Below, in pieces: positions 28,981-38,073 of a stretch of 64,000 bases of DNA. This DNA is from an uncultured Chitinophagaceae bacterium (lineage in GTDB: Bacteria; Bacteroidota; Bacteroidia; Chitinophagales; Chitinophagaceae), in assembly GCA_937862815.1 (NCBI GenBank), contig CALMED010000002.1:310001-374000 (forward strand). The letters are read 5' to 3'. A program made the translations under genes and the position numbers. The first letter of the stretch is position 1, and every line of letters begins with the position of its first letter. Below the pieces are notes generated by a model, which saw nothing but the letters and a program-made list of their open reading frames with translations, did not search any database and was not told the origin of the DNA.

Positions 28981-31506
28981 ATGAAATTTCGCTTGACCAA
29001 CTGTCTCGTTTTATTGAACCTGTTTTTTTTGAGTCATGGATTTGCACAGGCTCCTCCACGTTCCGACACGTCCAGGCCGGCAGGACCGGGTGTTTCCCGG
29101 CCTGCTCCTACAGGCCCCCGGCCCTACAGTGAAATAATTACTTCCAGGGCTGTAACGGATAACGGATTATTCAAAGTGCATAAAGTGGAAGACAAATACT
29201 ATTTCGAAATTCCGGATTCGTTGATGAACCGGGAAATTCTTGTTGTGAACCGGGTTTCGAAAGCTCCTGCCGGTTTACCACCCGGGGGGTTGTCATACGC
29301 CGGCGACCAGATAAGCCAGAAGGTGATTCGTTTTACTAAAGGTCCCGGAAACCGGATCTTTTTACGAACAGTGTCTTATGCGGATTATGCAAAAGACTCC
29401 ACATCGCCTATGTTTATTTCCGTGAGTAACTCCAACATGCAACCCATTGCTGCATCGTTTGATATTAAAGCCTTTTCACGTGATTCGGCTTCCTGTGTGG
29501 TGGATATGACTGAATTGCTGACAGGTGACAATGAAATATTTTTTCTTACAGGAAGCGTAAAAACATCCATTCGTGCAGCCGCCCTGCAGACCGACAAATC
29601 CTATATGGTAAGTGTGAAATCCTTTCCTGTGAATATTGAAATTGTGGCGGTAAAAACATTTGCCAGGTCTCCAACGCCGGGAAGCGTGGCGTCGCAGGGT
29701 GCAAATATCACCATGGAGCTCAACTCTTCGCTGCTCTTACTTCCCAAGGTTCCCATGCAGGGGCGCTACCGTGATCCCCGTGTCGGATTTTTTGATGTGG
29801 GTTATAATGATTACGACCTGAACCCCCAGGGCATCAAAAAAGTGTCTCTGATTAAACGGTGGCGGCTGGAACCCAAAGCAGCCGATCTGGAAAAATACAA
29901 ACGGGGTGAATTGGTGGAGCCCGCCCATCCCATCGTGTTTTACATTGATCCGTCAACGCCCGAAAAGTGGATTCCCTACCTGATCCAGGGCGTGAATGAT
30001 TGGGCGAAAGCTTTTGAAAAGGCAGGGTTTAAAAATGCGATCATGGGAAAGCGGGCGCCCACCAAGGAAGAAAACCCCGAGTGGAGCCTGGAGGATGCCC
30101 GCCATTCTGCCATCGTTTACAAGCCTTCAACAACCCCCAACGCAAGCGGACCCAGCATTGCTGACCCCCGGAGCGGCGAGATCATCGAAAGCCATATCAA
30201 CTGGTATCATAATGTAATGATGCTCCTGCGTAACTGGTATTTTGTTCAGGCAGCGCCATTTGATCCACGTGCCCGCAAGATGATTTTCGATGATTCCCTG
30301 ATGGGACAATTGATTCGCTTTGTGTCTTCCCATGAAGTGGGCCATACGCTGGGTCTCCGCCATAATTTTGGCTCCAGCTCTAGCGTGCCGGTTGATAGTC
30401 TTCGCAAAAAGGCCTGGGTGGAAAAGTATGGTCATACCCCCTCAATTATGGACTATGCCCGCTTTAATTATGTGGCACAGCCCGAAGACAAAATTGGTGA
30501 TGATGGTATTTTTCCACGAATCGGCGATTACGATGAGTGGGCCATAGAATGGGGGTATCGCAGATTTCCCGAATTTGATGATCCCGATAAAGAAAAAACA
30601 CTACTCAATAAGTGGGTGATAGAGAAGCTGAAAAATAAGCGCCTGTGGTTCGGCGATGGAGAGTTTTACCGGGATGATCCGCGTTCGTTGACGGAACAGG
30701 TTGGAGATGATCCCACCAAAGCTGGTTATTATGGCATAAAAAATCTACAACGGATTGTTCCCAACTTAAAAGAGTGGACCAGGGAACCCAATGAAGATTA
30801 CAGCAATCTCAATATGATGTATAATGAAGTAGTCAACCAGTTCAAACGGTACAATAATCACGTGATTGCGCGGGTGGGAGGACTGATGCTTACGTTTAAA
30901 ACAGTGGAACAATCCGGCCCGGTTTATGAATACGAAACAAGGATACGCCAAAAAGAGGCCGTGATTTATCTGGATAAATACGTATTTCAGACGCAGAACT
31001 GGTTGATCGATAAAGAGATTTTCTCCAAAACGGGGCAGGGAGGTTTAAAAGTGATGGGTGACATCCAAGGAAATGCCTTAAACAATGTACTCAAGCGAAA
31101 CAAGTTAAATATGCTTGTAAAATCTGTTGCCGCGGGAGAACGCAATCCTTACCTGATTTCCGAATTTCTGTCCGATATGAAAATGGGTGTCTGGTCCGAA
31201 TTATCCCGGCGCCAACCTATTGATATATATCGCCGTCAGCTACAGCAACTATATATCAACCGGATTGATTTTCTGTTGAATTCTAAAAACGAAGCTCCCA
31301 CAAACAGTCTGGCTGAATTGCTTTCCTGGGCCATGGAAGCTGCGGAACCCGATCTGGTGGACGTAACGGCCGCCCTGCGGCAGCATCTCCTTGTTTTGCG
31401 GAATGAAATTAATGCCTCATTACCCGGAATGACCGAGCAGGCAACAACAACACACCTGCGGGAGATGATCAGAAGAATTGATAAAGCTTTAAAACCGGAT
31501 AAATAA
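28981..31506 (+). CDS. Zinc-dependent metalloprotease, DUF5117/metzincin-like
   Basis: An 841-aa exported protein with a signal peptide (MKFRLTNCLVLLNLFFLSHG) and a Pro/Arg-rich spacer. A DUF5117-like domain follows (about 65-320; YYFEIPDSLMNREILVVNRV). The catalytic part has the extended zinc motif HEVGHTLGLRH (residues 451-461), which fits HExxHxxGxxH of metzincins, and a Met-turn candidate SIMDY (Met490). A DUF4953-like C-terminal region continues to the end (WAMEAAEPDLVDVTAAL region near 775). It is probably periplasmic or outer-membrane associated and would degrade proteins or peptides. Genes of this type repeatedly follow SusCD pairs; here it closes the sigma/FecR/SusCD run. It lies 62 bp after the thioredoxin gene. 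Confidence 0.92.
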   Translation: MKFRLTNCLVLLNLFFLSHGFAQAPPRSDTSRPAGPGVSRPAPTGPRPYSEIITSRAVTDNGLFKVHKVEDKYYFEIPDSLMNREILVVNRVSKAPAGLPPGGLSYAGDQISQKVIRFTKGPGNRIFLRTVSYADYAKDSTSPMFISVSNSNMQPIAASFDIKAFSRDSASCVVDMTELLTGDNEIFFLTGSVKTSIRAAALQTDKSYMVSVKSFPVNIEIVAVKTFARSPTPGSVASQGANITMELNSSLLLLPKVPMQGRYRDPRVGFFDVGYNDYDLNPQGIKKVSLIKRWRLEPKAADLEKYKRGELVEPAHPIVFYIDPSTPEKWIPYLIQGVNDWAKAFEKAGFKNAIMGKRAPTKEENPEWSLEDARHSAIVYKPSTTPNASGPSIADPRSGEIIESHINWYHNVMMLLRNWYFVQAAPFDPRARKMIFDDSLMGQLIRFVSSHEVGHTLGLRHNFGSSSSVPVDSLRKKAWVEKYGHTPSIMDYARFNYVAQPEDKIGDDGIFPRIGDYDEWAIEWGYRRFPEFDDPDKEKTLLNKWVIEKLKNKRLWFGDGEFYRDDPRSLTEQVGDDPTKAGYYGIKNLQRIVPNLKEWTREPNEDYSNLNMMYNEVVNQFKRYNNHVIARVGGLMLTFKTVEQSGPVYEYETRIRQKEAVIYLDKYVFQTQNWLIDKEIFSKTGQGGLKVMGDIQGNALNNVLKRNKLNMLVKSVAAGERNPYLISEFLSDMKMGVWSELSRRQPIDIYRRQLQQLYINRIDFLLNSKNEAPTNSLAELLSWAMEAAEPDLVDVTAALRQHLLVLRNEINASLPGMTEQATTTHLREMIRRIDKALKPDK

Positions 31507-31871
31507 GCAGATATTTTGTAAAAGCCACGCGTACGCCCTGCATTAAACAGCTTTTTTTCACGTAGTGCATGGTTTCTCCAGGTGCATTGTACGGTCATGC
31601 TGCAGCAACAGGTGCAGGCAGATTCCTGACAGGTACACGACAAAATGTGCTTTGACAATTTTGTGCCCGGATTATCCGGGCACATTTTTTTCACATAAAC
31701 ACGTTGCAGATGCTGCATAAATGCTGTTGCAGGCAGTGGGCGGAAATCGCATTGTTCATTCAACAAGCGCCGCAGCATTTGTCACATTTCCGTCAATCCT
31801 TTTTCTTGCGCATCTTCCTGACAATCGCATGATAATTCTTAATGTGGGTCCAATGAATTTTGCACCCTCTT
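31507..31871. other. Intergenic region metalloprotease / haem receptor
   Basis: 365 bp holding a terminator (31662-31692) and the upstream region of the haem receptor. No exact TAnnTTTG was found; GAATTTTG at about 31855-31862 is a near match. No cobalamin riboswitch core (for example GCCACTG) was seen. Confidence 0.5.
31662..31692 (+). terminator. Rho-independent terminator
   Basis: A perfect GTGCCCGGA/TCCGGGCAC stem with a 3-nt loop (plus one extra T-A pair) followed by eight T. It is 156 bp past the metalloprotease stop and probably ends the SusCD transcript. Confidence 0.85.
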
Positions 31872-34004
31872 ATGACACGCGGAGCTTTTCTACTCATTTT
31901 GTTGCTGTTCCTGGGTGCAGAATTGCCGGCTCAAACGACCAGTGATTCTGCAGTACTTCGTGATCTGGACGAGGTGGTGATAACCGCCACACGAACCCAG
32001 CGAAAACTGGGCAATCTCGCCATCCCCACCTTCGTTATTGGCAGCGGGCAAATGCGTCTGTCGGCATCGCTTCGGCTGAATGATATCCTCCAGGAACAAA
32101 CCGGTTTATTTGTAACCAGCGGCACCGGCAGCAATGCGGTGGGCGGCGGTGTTTTTGGCAACGGTATCCAGCTCCAGGGCTTATCGCCCGACCATACGAT
32201 GATTCTGCTGGACGGCGAACCGCTGATTGGCCGGCAGGGCGGGGTAATGGATCTGTCGCGTTTTGCCATTGGCAACATCCGTAAAATTGAAATTGTAAAA
32301 GGGCCTTCTTCCAGCCTGTATGGCAGTGAGGCAATGGGCGGGGTGATTAATATCATTACCGAACCCCTGCAGGGACGTCAGTTTCAGGCCGGTATCCGCA
32401 GTGGTTCGTTCTTCAATACAGATGTGTACGCCAGCGGAAATTCCACCGGCAAAAAAGCAGCCGTTTATTTTTTTGCCAACCGCAACAGCAGCAACGGGTA
32501 CGAACTGGATCCTGCCACACCGGAAAAAACATTGGATCCCTTTTTCAATTATACCGGTCACCTGAAGTTTTCTTATCGTTTCTCACCGCAAACCAAACTG
32601 GTGGTGAACAACCGCGGCTTTTACGGCCGCCAGCAGAGCCGGTATGCCATCAACAGCACCCGTATCAACGTGGCCGGCGATGGCACCACACAGGATTTCA
32701 ACATCAACCCGGTATTGTCGCACCGGTTCAGCGGTAAACTCAGCAGCCAGCTGCGCCTGCTGGTGAGTGATTACCGCTTTGTGCAGCAGCTCGACAGCCT
32801 GAAAAACGGGATCCGGTATTATTACGACGACTTCCGGCAGGGCTTTTACCGGGCCGAAAACCAGACCGACTGGCAGTTGGCCGAAAATCAAACGCTCACC
32901 GTTGGCGGAGGCTTCACGGTACAAACTGTTCGCACCAACCGCTACCGCGAGGCTAAGCAGCAACAGATGTGGCATGCGTTTGCCCAGCATGAATGGTATC
33001 CCCGGGAGGGACTTTCTGTTATCACCGGCATCCGTTACGATTATAACACCGATTTTGCCGCCCGCCTGAGTCCCAAGCTGGCTGCTTCCTGGAAACCTGC
33101 TGCCAACTGGAAATTCACCGCCTCCTATGGTGCCGGGTTCAAGGCACCCGACTTCCGGCAGCTGTACCTGAGTTTTGTGAACAATGCGGCCGATGGTTAC
33201 AGCATCTACGGGGCCAATGAGTTTTCCGTCGATTTCCTGGAGCTGCAGAAACAGCAGGGCCTTGTTGCGGCCATTCTTCCTGCGGCTTTCGGGATCACCA
33301 CCTTGCGCCCCGAAGTATCGCGGGGATTGAATGCCGGGGTGCAATACCAGCCGGTTGACGGACGGCTCCGTGCCGATTTTAACCTCTTCCGCAACGACGT
33401 AGATAACCTGATCAATTACGTGCCGGTTGCCACCAATGCCAATGGCACTTCGGTGTTCAGCTATGTCAACATCAACCGGGCATTTACCCAGGGCATGGAG
33501 TTTAACCTGCACTATCAACTTGCGACCGGTCTATCCCTGCAGGCCGGCTACCAGTACCTGCAAACAGCCGATAAAGATCTGCTGCGCCGGGTCAAAAACG
33601 GAAACGTATTCGGCCGCGATGCGGCGGGGGCTCCCGCCCGTCTGATGACCCGTAGCGATTACAGCGGGTTACTCAACCGCAGTGCCCACATGGCCAACCT
33701 GCGGCTTTTTTACCAGCATGTAACAACCGGCTGGACGGGTTCCCTCCGCTTTGTGTACCGCAGCCGCTTTGGTGTACTCGACCGCGACGGGAATGGCTTT
33801 GCCAACATGACGGAAGAATTTGCTCCCGGCATGCTGCAACTAAACCTGGCCGCTTCAAAACGCCTCACTGCCCGTTGGGAAGCGCAGGCGGGTATAAACA
33901 ATCTGCTGAATCAGACCAACGCCCGTTTCATCCCCAATCTGCCGGGCATCCATTTTTTTGCCGCCGTTCATTATTCCATCAAACATAAAAAATCACACGA
34001 ATGA
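31872..34004 (+). CDS. TonB-dependent haem receptor, HmuR-like
   Basis: A 710-aa outer-membrane receptor. It has a signal peptide (about 1-21, ending LPAQ), a TonB-box/plug start DEVVITATRTQRKLG (33-47), plug motifs (ILQEQTGLFV, GIQLQGLSPDHTMILLDGEP, IVKGPSSSLYGSEAMGGVIN) and a 22-strand-type barrel. Its stop overlaps the start of a HmuY-like haem-binding lipoprotein (ATGA), the gene pair used by Porphyromonas and relatives to take haem from host or environmental haemoproteins. ATG 31872 was chosen over TTG 31860. Haem as substrate follows from the partner gene, not from a motif in this protein alone. Confidence 0.88.
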   Translation: MTRGAFLLILLLFLGAELPAQTTSDSAVLRDLDEVVITATRTQRKLGNLAIPTFVIGSGQMRLSASLRLNDILQEQTGLFVTSGTGSNAVGGGVFGNGIQLQGLSPDHTMILLDGEPLIGRQGGVMDLSRFAIGNIRKIEIVKGPSSSLYGSEAMGGVINIITEPLQGRQFQAGIRSGSFFNTDVYASGNSTGKKAAVYFFANRNSSNGYELDPATPEKTLDPFFNYTGHLKFSYRFSPQTKLVVNNRGFYGRQQSRYAINSTRINVAGDGTTQDFNINPVLSHRFSGKLSSQLRLLVSDYRFVQQLDSLKNGIRYYYDDFRQGFYRAENQTDWQLAENQTLTVGGGFTVQTVRTNRYREAKQQQMWHAFAQHEWYPREGLSVITGIRYDYNTDFAARLSPKLAASWKPAANWKFTASYGAGFKAPDFRQLYLSFVNNAADGYSIYGANEFSVDFLELQKQQGLVAAILPAAFGITTLRPEVSRGLNAGVQYQPVDGRLRADFNLFRNDVDNLINYVPVATNANGTSVFSYVNINRAFTQGMEFNLHYQLATGLSLQAGYQYLQTADKDLLRRVKNGNVFGRDAAGAPARLMTRSDYSGLLNRSAHMANLRLFYQHVTTGWTGSLRFVYRSRFGVLDRDGNGFANMTEEFAPGMLQLNLAASKRLTARWEAQAGINNLLNQTNARFIPNLPGIHFFAAVHYSIKHKKSHE

Positions 34005-34585
34005 AGCAGTTATCTGTTGTTGCTGTCGCACTGGTATTACTGACAGCTGTAAGTTGCAGGAAAGAAAAGAAATCCGTTCCCGCCGAAGTAACCACCACCG
34101 CCTTCCTGGTGAATGGAAGCGCCACCCAGGGAAGCCACAACTTTTTCAGTTTTTCCTCCGGTGGAGAAGTGCCGGTGAGCGATTCGGCCACCAACCGCTG
34201 GGATTTTGCCATGCGGTTTGAAGCCTTCCTGGTAAACAGCGCCGCCAGCGGTCCTGGTAATGCCGGCGTGCAGGTGCTGAACCAGCCTTTTGATGCGGTA
34301 ACTATTGCCCCTGAAGCAGGCTATCGCTTTGATACCACAGCCATCCAGCGGGCCGTTAAGCCCGACGACTGGTACATCTACAATGCTGTTACCCGCAGTT
34401 TCGCCCCCATTGCCGGCCGCACTTTTGTATTCCGCACGGCCACCAACCGGTTCGGTAAACTGGAAATCCTGAGCGCCGATCCGGCCGATGACAACGGTAA
34501 CCTGGTGGTGCCACCCACCCGGCCTACAAAAATCAAGTACAACATCCGGTTTGCGTACCAGCCGGATGGAACGCGGAATTTTTAA
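34001..34585 (+). CDS. HmuY-like haem-binding lipoprotein
   Basis: A 194-aa lipoprotein with lipobox TAVSC (Cys19). The mature domain has the HmuY pattern FFSFSSGGEVPVSDSATNRW followed by DFAMRF, and later a WYIYNAVTRSFAPI segment and a C-terminal GKLEILS strand. HmuY proteins are surface or secreted haemophores that capture haem and pass it to the HmuR receptor. In known HmuY the haem ligands are two His; no His appears in this protein, so the ligand residues must differ (Met, as in some homologues, or others), or it binds another ligand. It is translationally coupled to the receptor by a 4-bp overlap. Confidence 0.85.
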   Translation: MKQLSVVAVALVLLTAVSCRKEKKSVPAEVTTTAFLVNGSATQGSHNFFSFSSGGEVPVSDSATNRWDFAMRFEAFLVNSAASGPGNAGVQVLNQPFDAVTIAPEAGYRFDTTAIQRAVKPDDWYIYNAVTRSFAPIAGRTFVFRTATNRFGKLEILSADPADDNGNLVVPPTRPTKIKYNIRFAYQPDGTRNF

Positions 34586-34605
34586 GCATCCAAACTGCCC
34601 GCATC

Positions 34606-34641
34606 GCGCCCCGCATCCACCGGTTGCGGGGCGCAGTTTTT
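34606..34641 (+). terminator. Rho-independent terminator after the haem uptake pair
   Basis: Perfect 10-bp stem GCGCCCCGCA/TGCGGGGCGC with a 9-nt loop and a following T-run (AGTTTTT). It sits 20 bp past the HmuY-like stop and just before the ileS promoter. Confidence 0.88.
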
Positions 34642-34644
34642 ACG

Positions 34645-34652
34645 TACCTTTG
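34645..34652 (+). promoter_or_regulatory. Bacteroidota -7 element (TACCTTTG) of ileS
   Basis: Exact TAnnTTTG match 33 bp before the ileS ATG and directly after the previous terminator. Confidence 0.6.
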
Positions 34653-34685
34653 CCGACCTTAAAAACCACACCGGCTTTGCATTCT

Positions 34686-37600
34686 ATGGCAAACAAGTAC
34701 CACGAATATCCGCAGCTTCACCTCCCCGGCATTGAACAGGAGATCCTGGCCCGCTGGGACGCGGAGCAGGCATTTGAAAAAAGCGTTACCCGGCGGGAAG
34801 GCGCAGCACCCTTTGTTTTTTACGAAGGCCCCCCCAGCGCCAACGGCATGCCCGGCATTCATCACGTTATCAGCCGTACACTGAAAGACCTGGTCTGCCG
34901 CTACAAAACCATGAAAGGCTTCAAAGTGAGCCGCAAAGGCGGATGGGATACCCACGGCCTGCCCATTGAGTTGGGTGTGGAAAAAGAGCTGGGCATCACC
35001 AAGGAAGACATCGGGGTGAAAATCACCGTGGAGGAATACAACCGCAAATGCCGGGAGGCGGTGCTCCGCTTTAAAGATAAGTGGGACGACATCACGCGGA
35101 AGATGGGTTATTGGGTGGATCTCAACGACCCGTATATCACCTTTAAGAACGAATACATCGAAACTCTGTGGTGGCTGTTGCAGCAGCTCTATAAGAAAGG
35201 CCTGCTGTACCAGAGCGTCAGCATCCAGCCCTATTCACCGGCAGCCGGAACCGGTCTCAGCTCGCATGAACTGAACCAGCCGGGAACCTACAAGGATGTA
35301 AAAGACACCAGCGCCACCGTTATGTTCCGGGCGGTGCAGGACGAAAGGTCGCATTTCCTGCACGAAGCCGTACACGGGGCCGAGATATTTTTCCTGGCCT
35401 GGACCACCACCCCCTGGACATTGCCCAGCAACCTGGGTCTCACCGTGGGTACGGGCATTGAATACGCCCTGGTGCAGACCTTTAACCCTTACACGCACCT
35501 GCCGGTGAACGTGGTGCTGGCCCGCGACTTGGTGCACAAATATTTCAAGACCGAAGGCGAAAACGGCGATTTTGAAGGGTATACCGGCGAGCAGAAGATA
35601 CTCCCGTGGAAAATCATCACCACCTGCACCGGTGCGCAACTCGAAGGCTGTTCCTATGAACAGTTGCTTCCGTTTGAAGCCAACAGCACGAAGGAAATAG
35701 AAAGAATTACACCCGGAGCCCGGCCCTTCCGCCTGCTGCTGGGTGATTTTGTAACTACGGAAGACGGTACCGGCATCGTGCATACCGCTCCAGCCTTCGG
35801 GGCCGACGACTTCAAAGTGGGCAGGAAGTACAACATCGGTATTCTTACCATGGTGGACCGGGAAGGCAAGTTTGTAGACGGACTGGGCGAGTTCAGCAAC
35901 CGCTATGTCAAGAACTACAAGGATGAACCGGATTATGTTGATGTGAACGTGGACATCTGTGTAAAGCTGAAGAAAGAAAACCGGGCCTTCAAGGTGGAAA
36001 AATACGAGCATAACTACCCCCACTGCTGGCGAACCGATAAGCCGATACTTTATTACCCGCTGGATGCCTGGTTTGTCAAGACAACCGCGTTAAAGGAGCG
36101 CATGGTGGAACTGAATAAAACGATCCGCTGGAAGCCGGCTTCCACCGGCGAGGGACGCTTTGGTAACTGGCTGGAGAACCTGGTGGACTGGAACCTCAGC
36201 CGCAGCCGGTTCTGGGGCACACCGCTGCCCATCTGGCGTACGGAGGACGGCAAGGAAGAAAAATGCATTGGAACCATCGCTGAATTACAGGCGGAAGCTG
36301 CAAAAGCGGATGAAAAGCTGGGCACCCGTAACGCACAACTTGTATCCCATAACCTTGATCTGCACAAACCGTATGTGGATGAAATCATCCTCGTAAGCGA
36401 CAGCGGACAGCCCATGCGCCGCGTACCCGACCTGATAGACGTGTGGTTCGACAGCGGTGCCATGCCGTATGCACAGTGGGGCCTGGATGCGGAAAAGGTG
36501 AAGCGGGGCGATAAATTTCCGTTTAAACTTCCGGCCGGTGTCAACAGCTTTGAAGAACTGTATCCGGCCAGCTTTATTGCCGAAGGGGTGGACCAGACCC
36601 GGGGTTGGTTCTATACCCTGCATGCCATTGCTGCGCTGGTGTACGACAGCGTGGCTTACCAGACCGTGGTAAGCAACGGACTGGTGCTGGATAAGAACGG
36701 TAACAAGATGAGCAAGCGGCTGGGCAACGTGGTGGATCCGTTTGATACCATCAGCCGGTACGGTGCCGATGCCACCCGCTGGTACCTCATCACCAATGCC
36801 AGTCCGTGGGAAAACATGAAATTCGACATCGAAGGCATCCGCGAAGTACAGCGGAAGTTCTTTGGCACCCTGTACAATACCTACCAGTTCTTTGCCCTGT
36901 ATGCCAATGTGGATGGCTTTGCCTTCCGGGAGGAATCGATCCCTGTGCAGGACCGGCCGGAAATTGACCGGTGGATTCTTTCGTCGCTGCACAGCCTGGT
37001 GAGGCGGGTGAATGCCGAGATGGACGATTACGAACCCACGCAGGCCGGTCGTTTGATTGAAAACTTTGTAGACGGGCACCTGAGCAACTGGTACGTGCGG
37101 CTCTGCCGGCGCCGGTTCTGGAAGGGCGACTATGAGCGCGACAAAATCAGCGCTTACCAGACCCTGTACGAATGCCTGGAGACGGTGGTACGTCTCATGG
37201 CTCCGGTATCGCCCTTCTTCAGCGATGCGCTGTTCCGCCATCTCAACGCGGTAACGGGCCGCTTTACGGTGGAGTCGGTGCACCATGCCGACTTCCCGGA
37301 GGCCGATGCATCCAAAATTGACCCGCAGTTGGAAGAACGTATGCAACTGGCGCAGGAAGCCTCCTCGCTGGTATTGTCGCTCCGCAGGAAGCAGAACATT
37401 AAAGTGCGGCAGCCCCTGCAGAAGATGCTGATCCCGGTACTGAACCCTTCCATGAAAGAGCAACTGCAGCGGGTGGAGGACCTGATCCGCAATGAAGTGA
37501 ACGTAAAAGAAGTGGAATACCTCAGTCCGGATAATTCCTTTATCAAGAAAAAAGTGAAGCCCAACTTCCAGGTGCTGGGTAAAAAACTGGGCCCGAAGAT

Positions 37601-38072
37601 GAAGGCGGTGGCAGCAGCCCTTGCGGCTTTCAGCCAGGAGCAGATTGCTGAACTGGAGCGGGCCGGTGTTTATAACCTGTTGATTGATAACGAAACCGTT
37701 CCCCTACATTTGCCGGATGTGGAACTGGTGAGTGAAGATGTGCCGGGCTGGCTGGTGGCTTCCAACGGCAGCCTCACCGTAGCCCTGGATGTGACCGTTA
37801 CCCCGCAGCTGATTCACGAAGGCAATGCCCGCGAACTGGTGAACCGGATCCAAAAGATTCGGAAGGACAGTGGGTTGGAGCTGACCGATCGCATACTGGT
37901 AAAGCTGGGTGGCGCTGGTGAACTTGCCGCATCCATCACTGAATATAAATCCTATATTTGCGCCGAAATTTTAGCCGACAGCCTGGAACTGGAACCCGTG
38001 ACTGAAAGCGGAACAGAAGTGGAAGTAAATGATTTTCAAATAATTGTACACGTTGCCAAAAAAGGAGGATAG
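34686..38072 (+). CDS. ileS: Isoleucyl-tRNA synthetase, type 2-like, with altered HIGH motif
   Basis: This enzyme charges tRNA-Ile and edits mischarged valine. The 1128-aa class I synthetase has signature 1 GPPSANGMPGIHH (residues 48-60), where the usual HxGH reads GIHH, and an intact KMSKR loop (674-678). The CP1 editing domain contains WTTTPWTLPSN (about 240) and the GTGIVHTAPAFGADD stretch (about 360). A long C-terminal extension (from about 880, with a DUF5915-like IleRS2 tail) replaces the zinc-binding end of type 1 enzymes. Type 2 IleRS are linked with mupirocin tolerance. The last codons (AAA AAA GGA GGA TAG) form the ribosome site of the next gene, one base away. Confidence 0.96.
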   Translation: MANKYHEYPQLHLPGIEQEILARWDAEQAFEKSVTRREGAAPFVFYEGPPSANGMPGIHHVISRTLKDLVCRYKTMKGFKVSRKGGWDTHGLPIELGVEKELGITKEDIGVKITVEEYNRKCREAVLRFKDKWDDITRKMGYWVDLNDPYITFKNEYIETLWWLLQQLYKKGLLYQSVSIQPYSPAAGTGLSSHELNQPGTYKDVKDTSATVMFRAVQDERSHFLHEAVHGAEIFFLAWTTTPWTLPSNLGLTVGTGIEYALVQTFNPYTHLPVNVVLARDLVHKYFKTEGENGDFEGYTGEQKILPWKIITTCTGAQLEGCSYEQLLPFEANSTKEIERITPGARPFRLLLGDFVTTEDGTGIVHTAPAFGADDFKVGRKYNIGILTMVDREGKFVDGLGEFSNRYVKNYKDEPDYVDVNVDICVKLKKENRAFKVEKYEHNYPHCWRTDKPILYYPLDAWFVKTTALKERMVELNKTIRWKPASTGEGRFGNWLENLVDWNLSRSRFWGTPLPIWRTEDGKEEKCIGTIAELQAEAAKADEKLGTRNAQLVSHNLDLHKPYVDEIILVSDSGQPMRRVPDLIDVWFDSGAMPYAQWGLDAEKVKRGDKFPFKLPAGVNSFEELYPASFIAEGVDQTRGWFYTLHAIAALVYDSVAYQTVVSNGLVLDKNGNKMSKRLGNVVDPFDTISRYGADATRWYLITNASPWENMKFDIEGIREVQRKFFGTLYNTYQFFALYANVDGFAFREESIPVQDRPEIDRWILSSLHSLVRRVNAEMDDYEPTQAGRLIENFVDGHLSNWYVRLCRRRFWKGDYERDKISAYQTLYECLETVVRLMAPVSPFFSDALFRHLNAVTGRFTVESVHHADFPEADASKIDPQLEERMQLAQEASSLVLSLRRKQNIKVRQPLQKMLIPVLNPSMKEQLQRVEDLIRNEVNVKEVEYLSPDNSFIKKKVKPNFQVLGKKLGPKMKAVAAALAAFSQEQIAELERAGVYNLLIDNETVPLHLPDVELVSEDVPGWLVASNGSLTVALDVTVTPQLIHEGNARELVNRIQKIRKDSGLELTDRILVKLGGAGELAASITEYKSYICAEILADSLELEPVTESGTEVEVNDFQIIVHVAKKGG
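38058..38068 (+). promoter_or_regulatory. Strong Shine-Dalgarno inside the ileS 3' end
   Basis: AAAAAAGGAGG, encoding the last Lys-Lys-Gly of ileS, is a strong anti-16S match 6 nt before the ATG of the H1/DksA-like gene. Strong Shine-Dalgarno sites are uncommon in Bacteroidota, which makes it stand out. Confidence 0.75.
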
Positions 38073-38073
38073 C

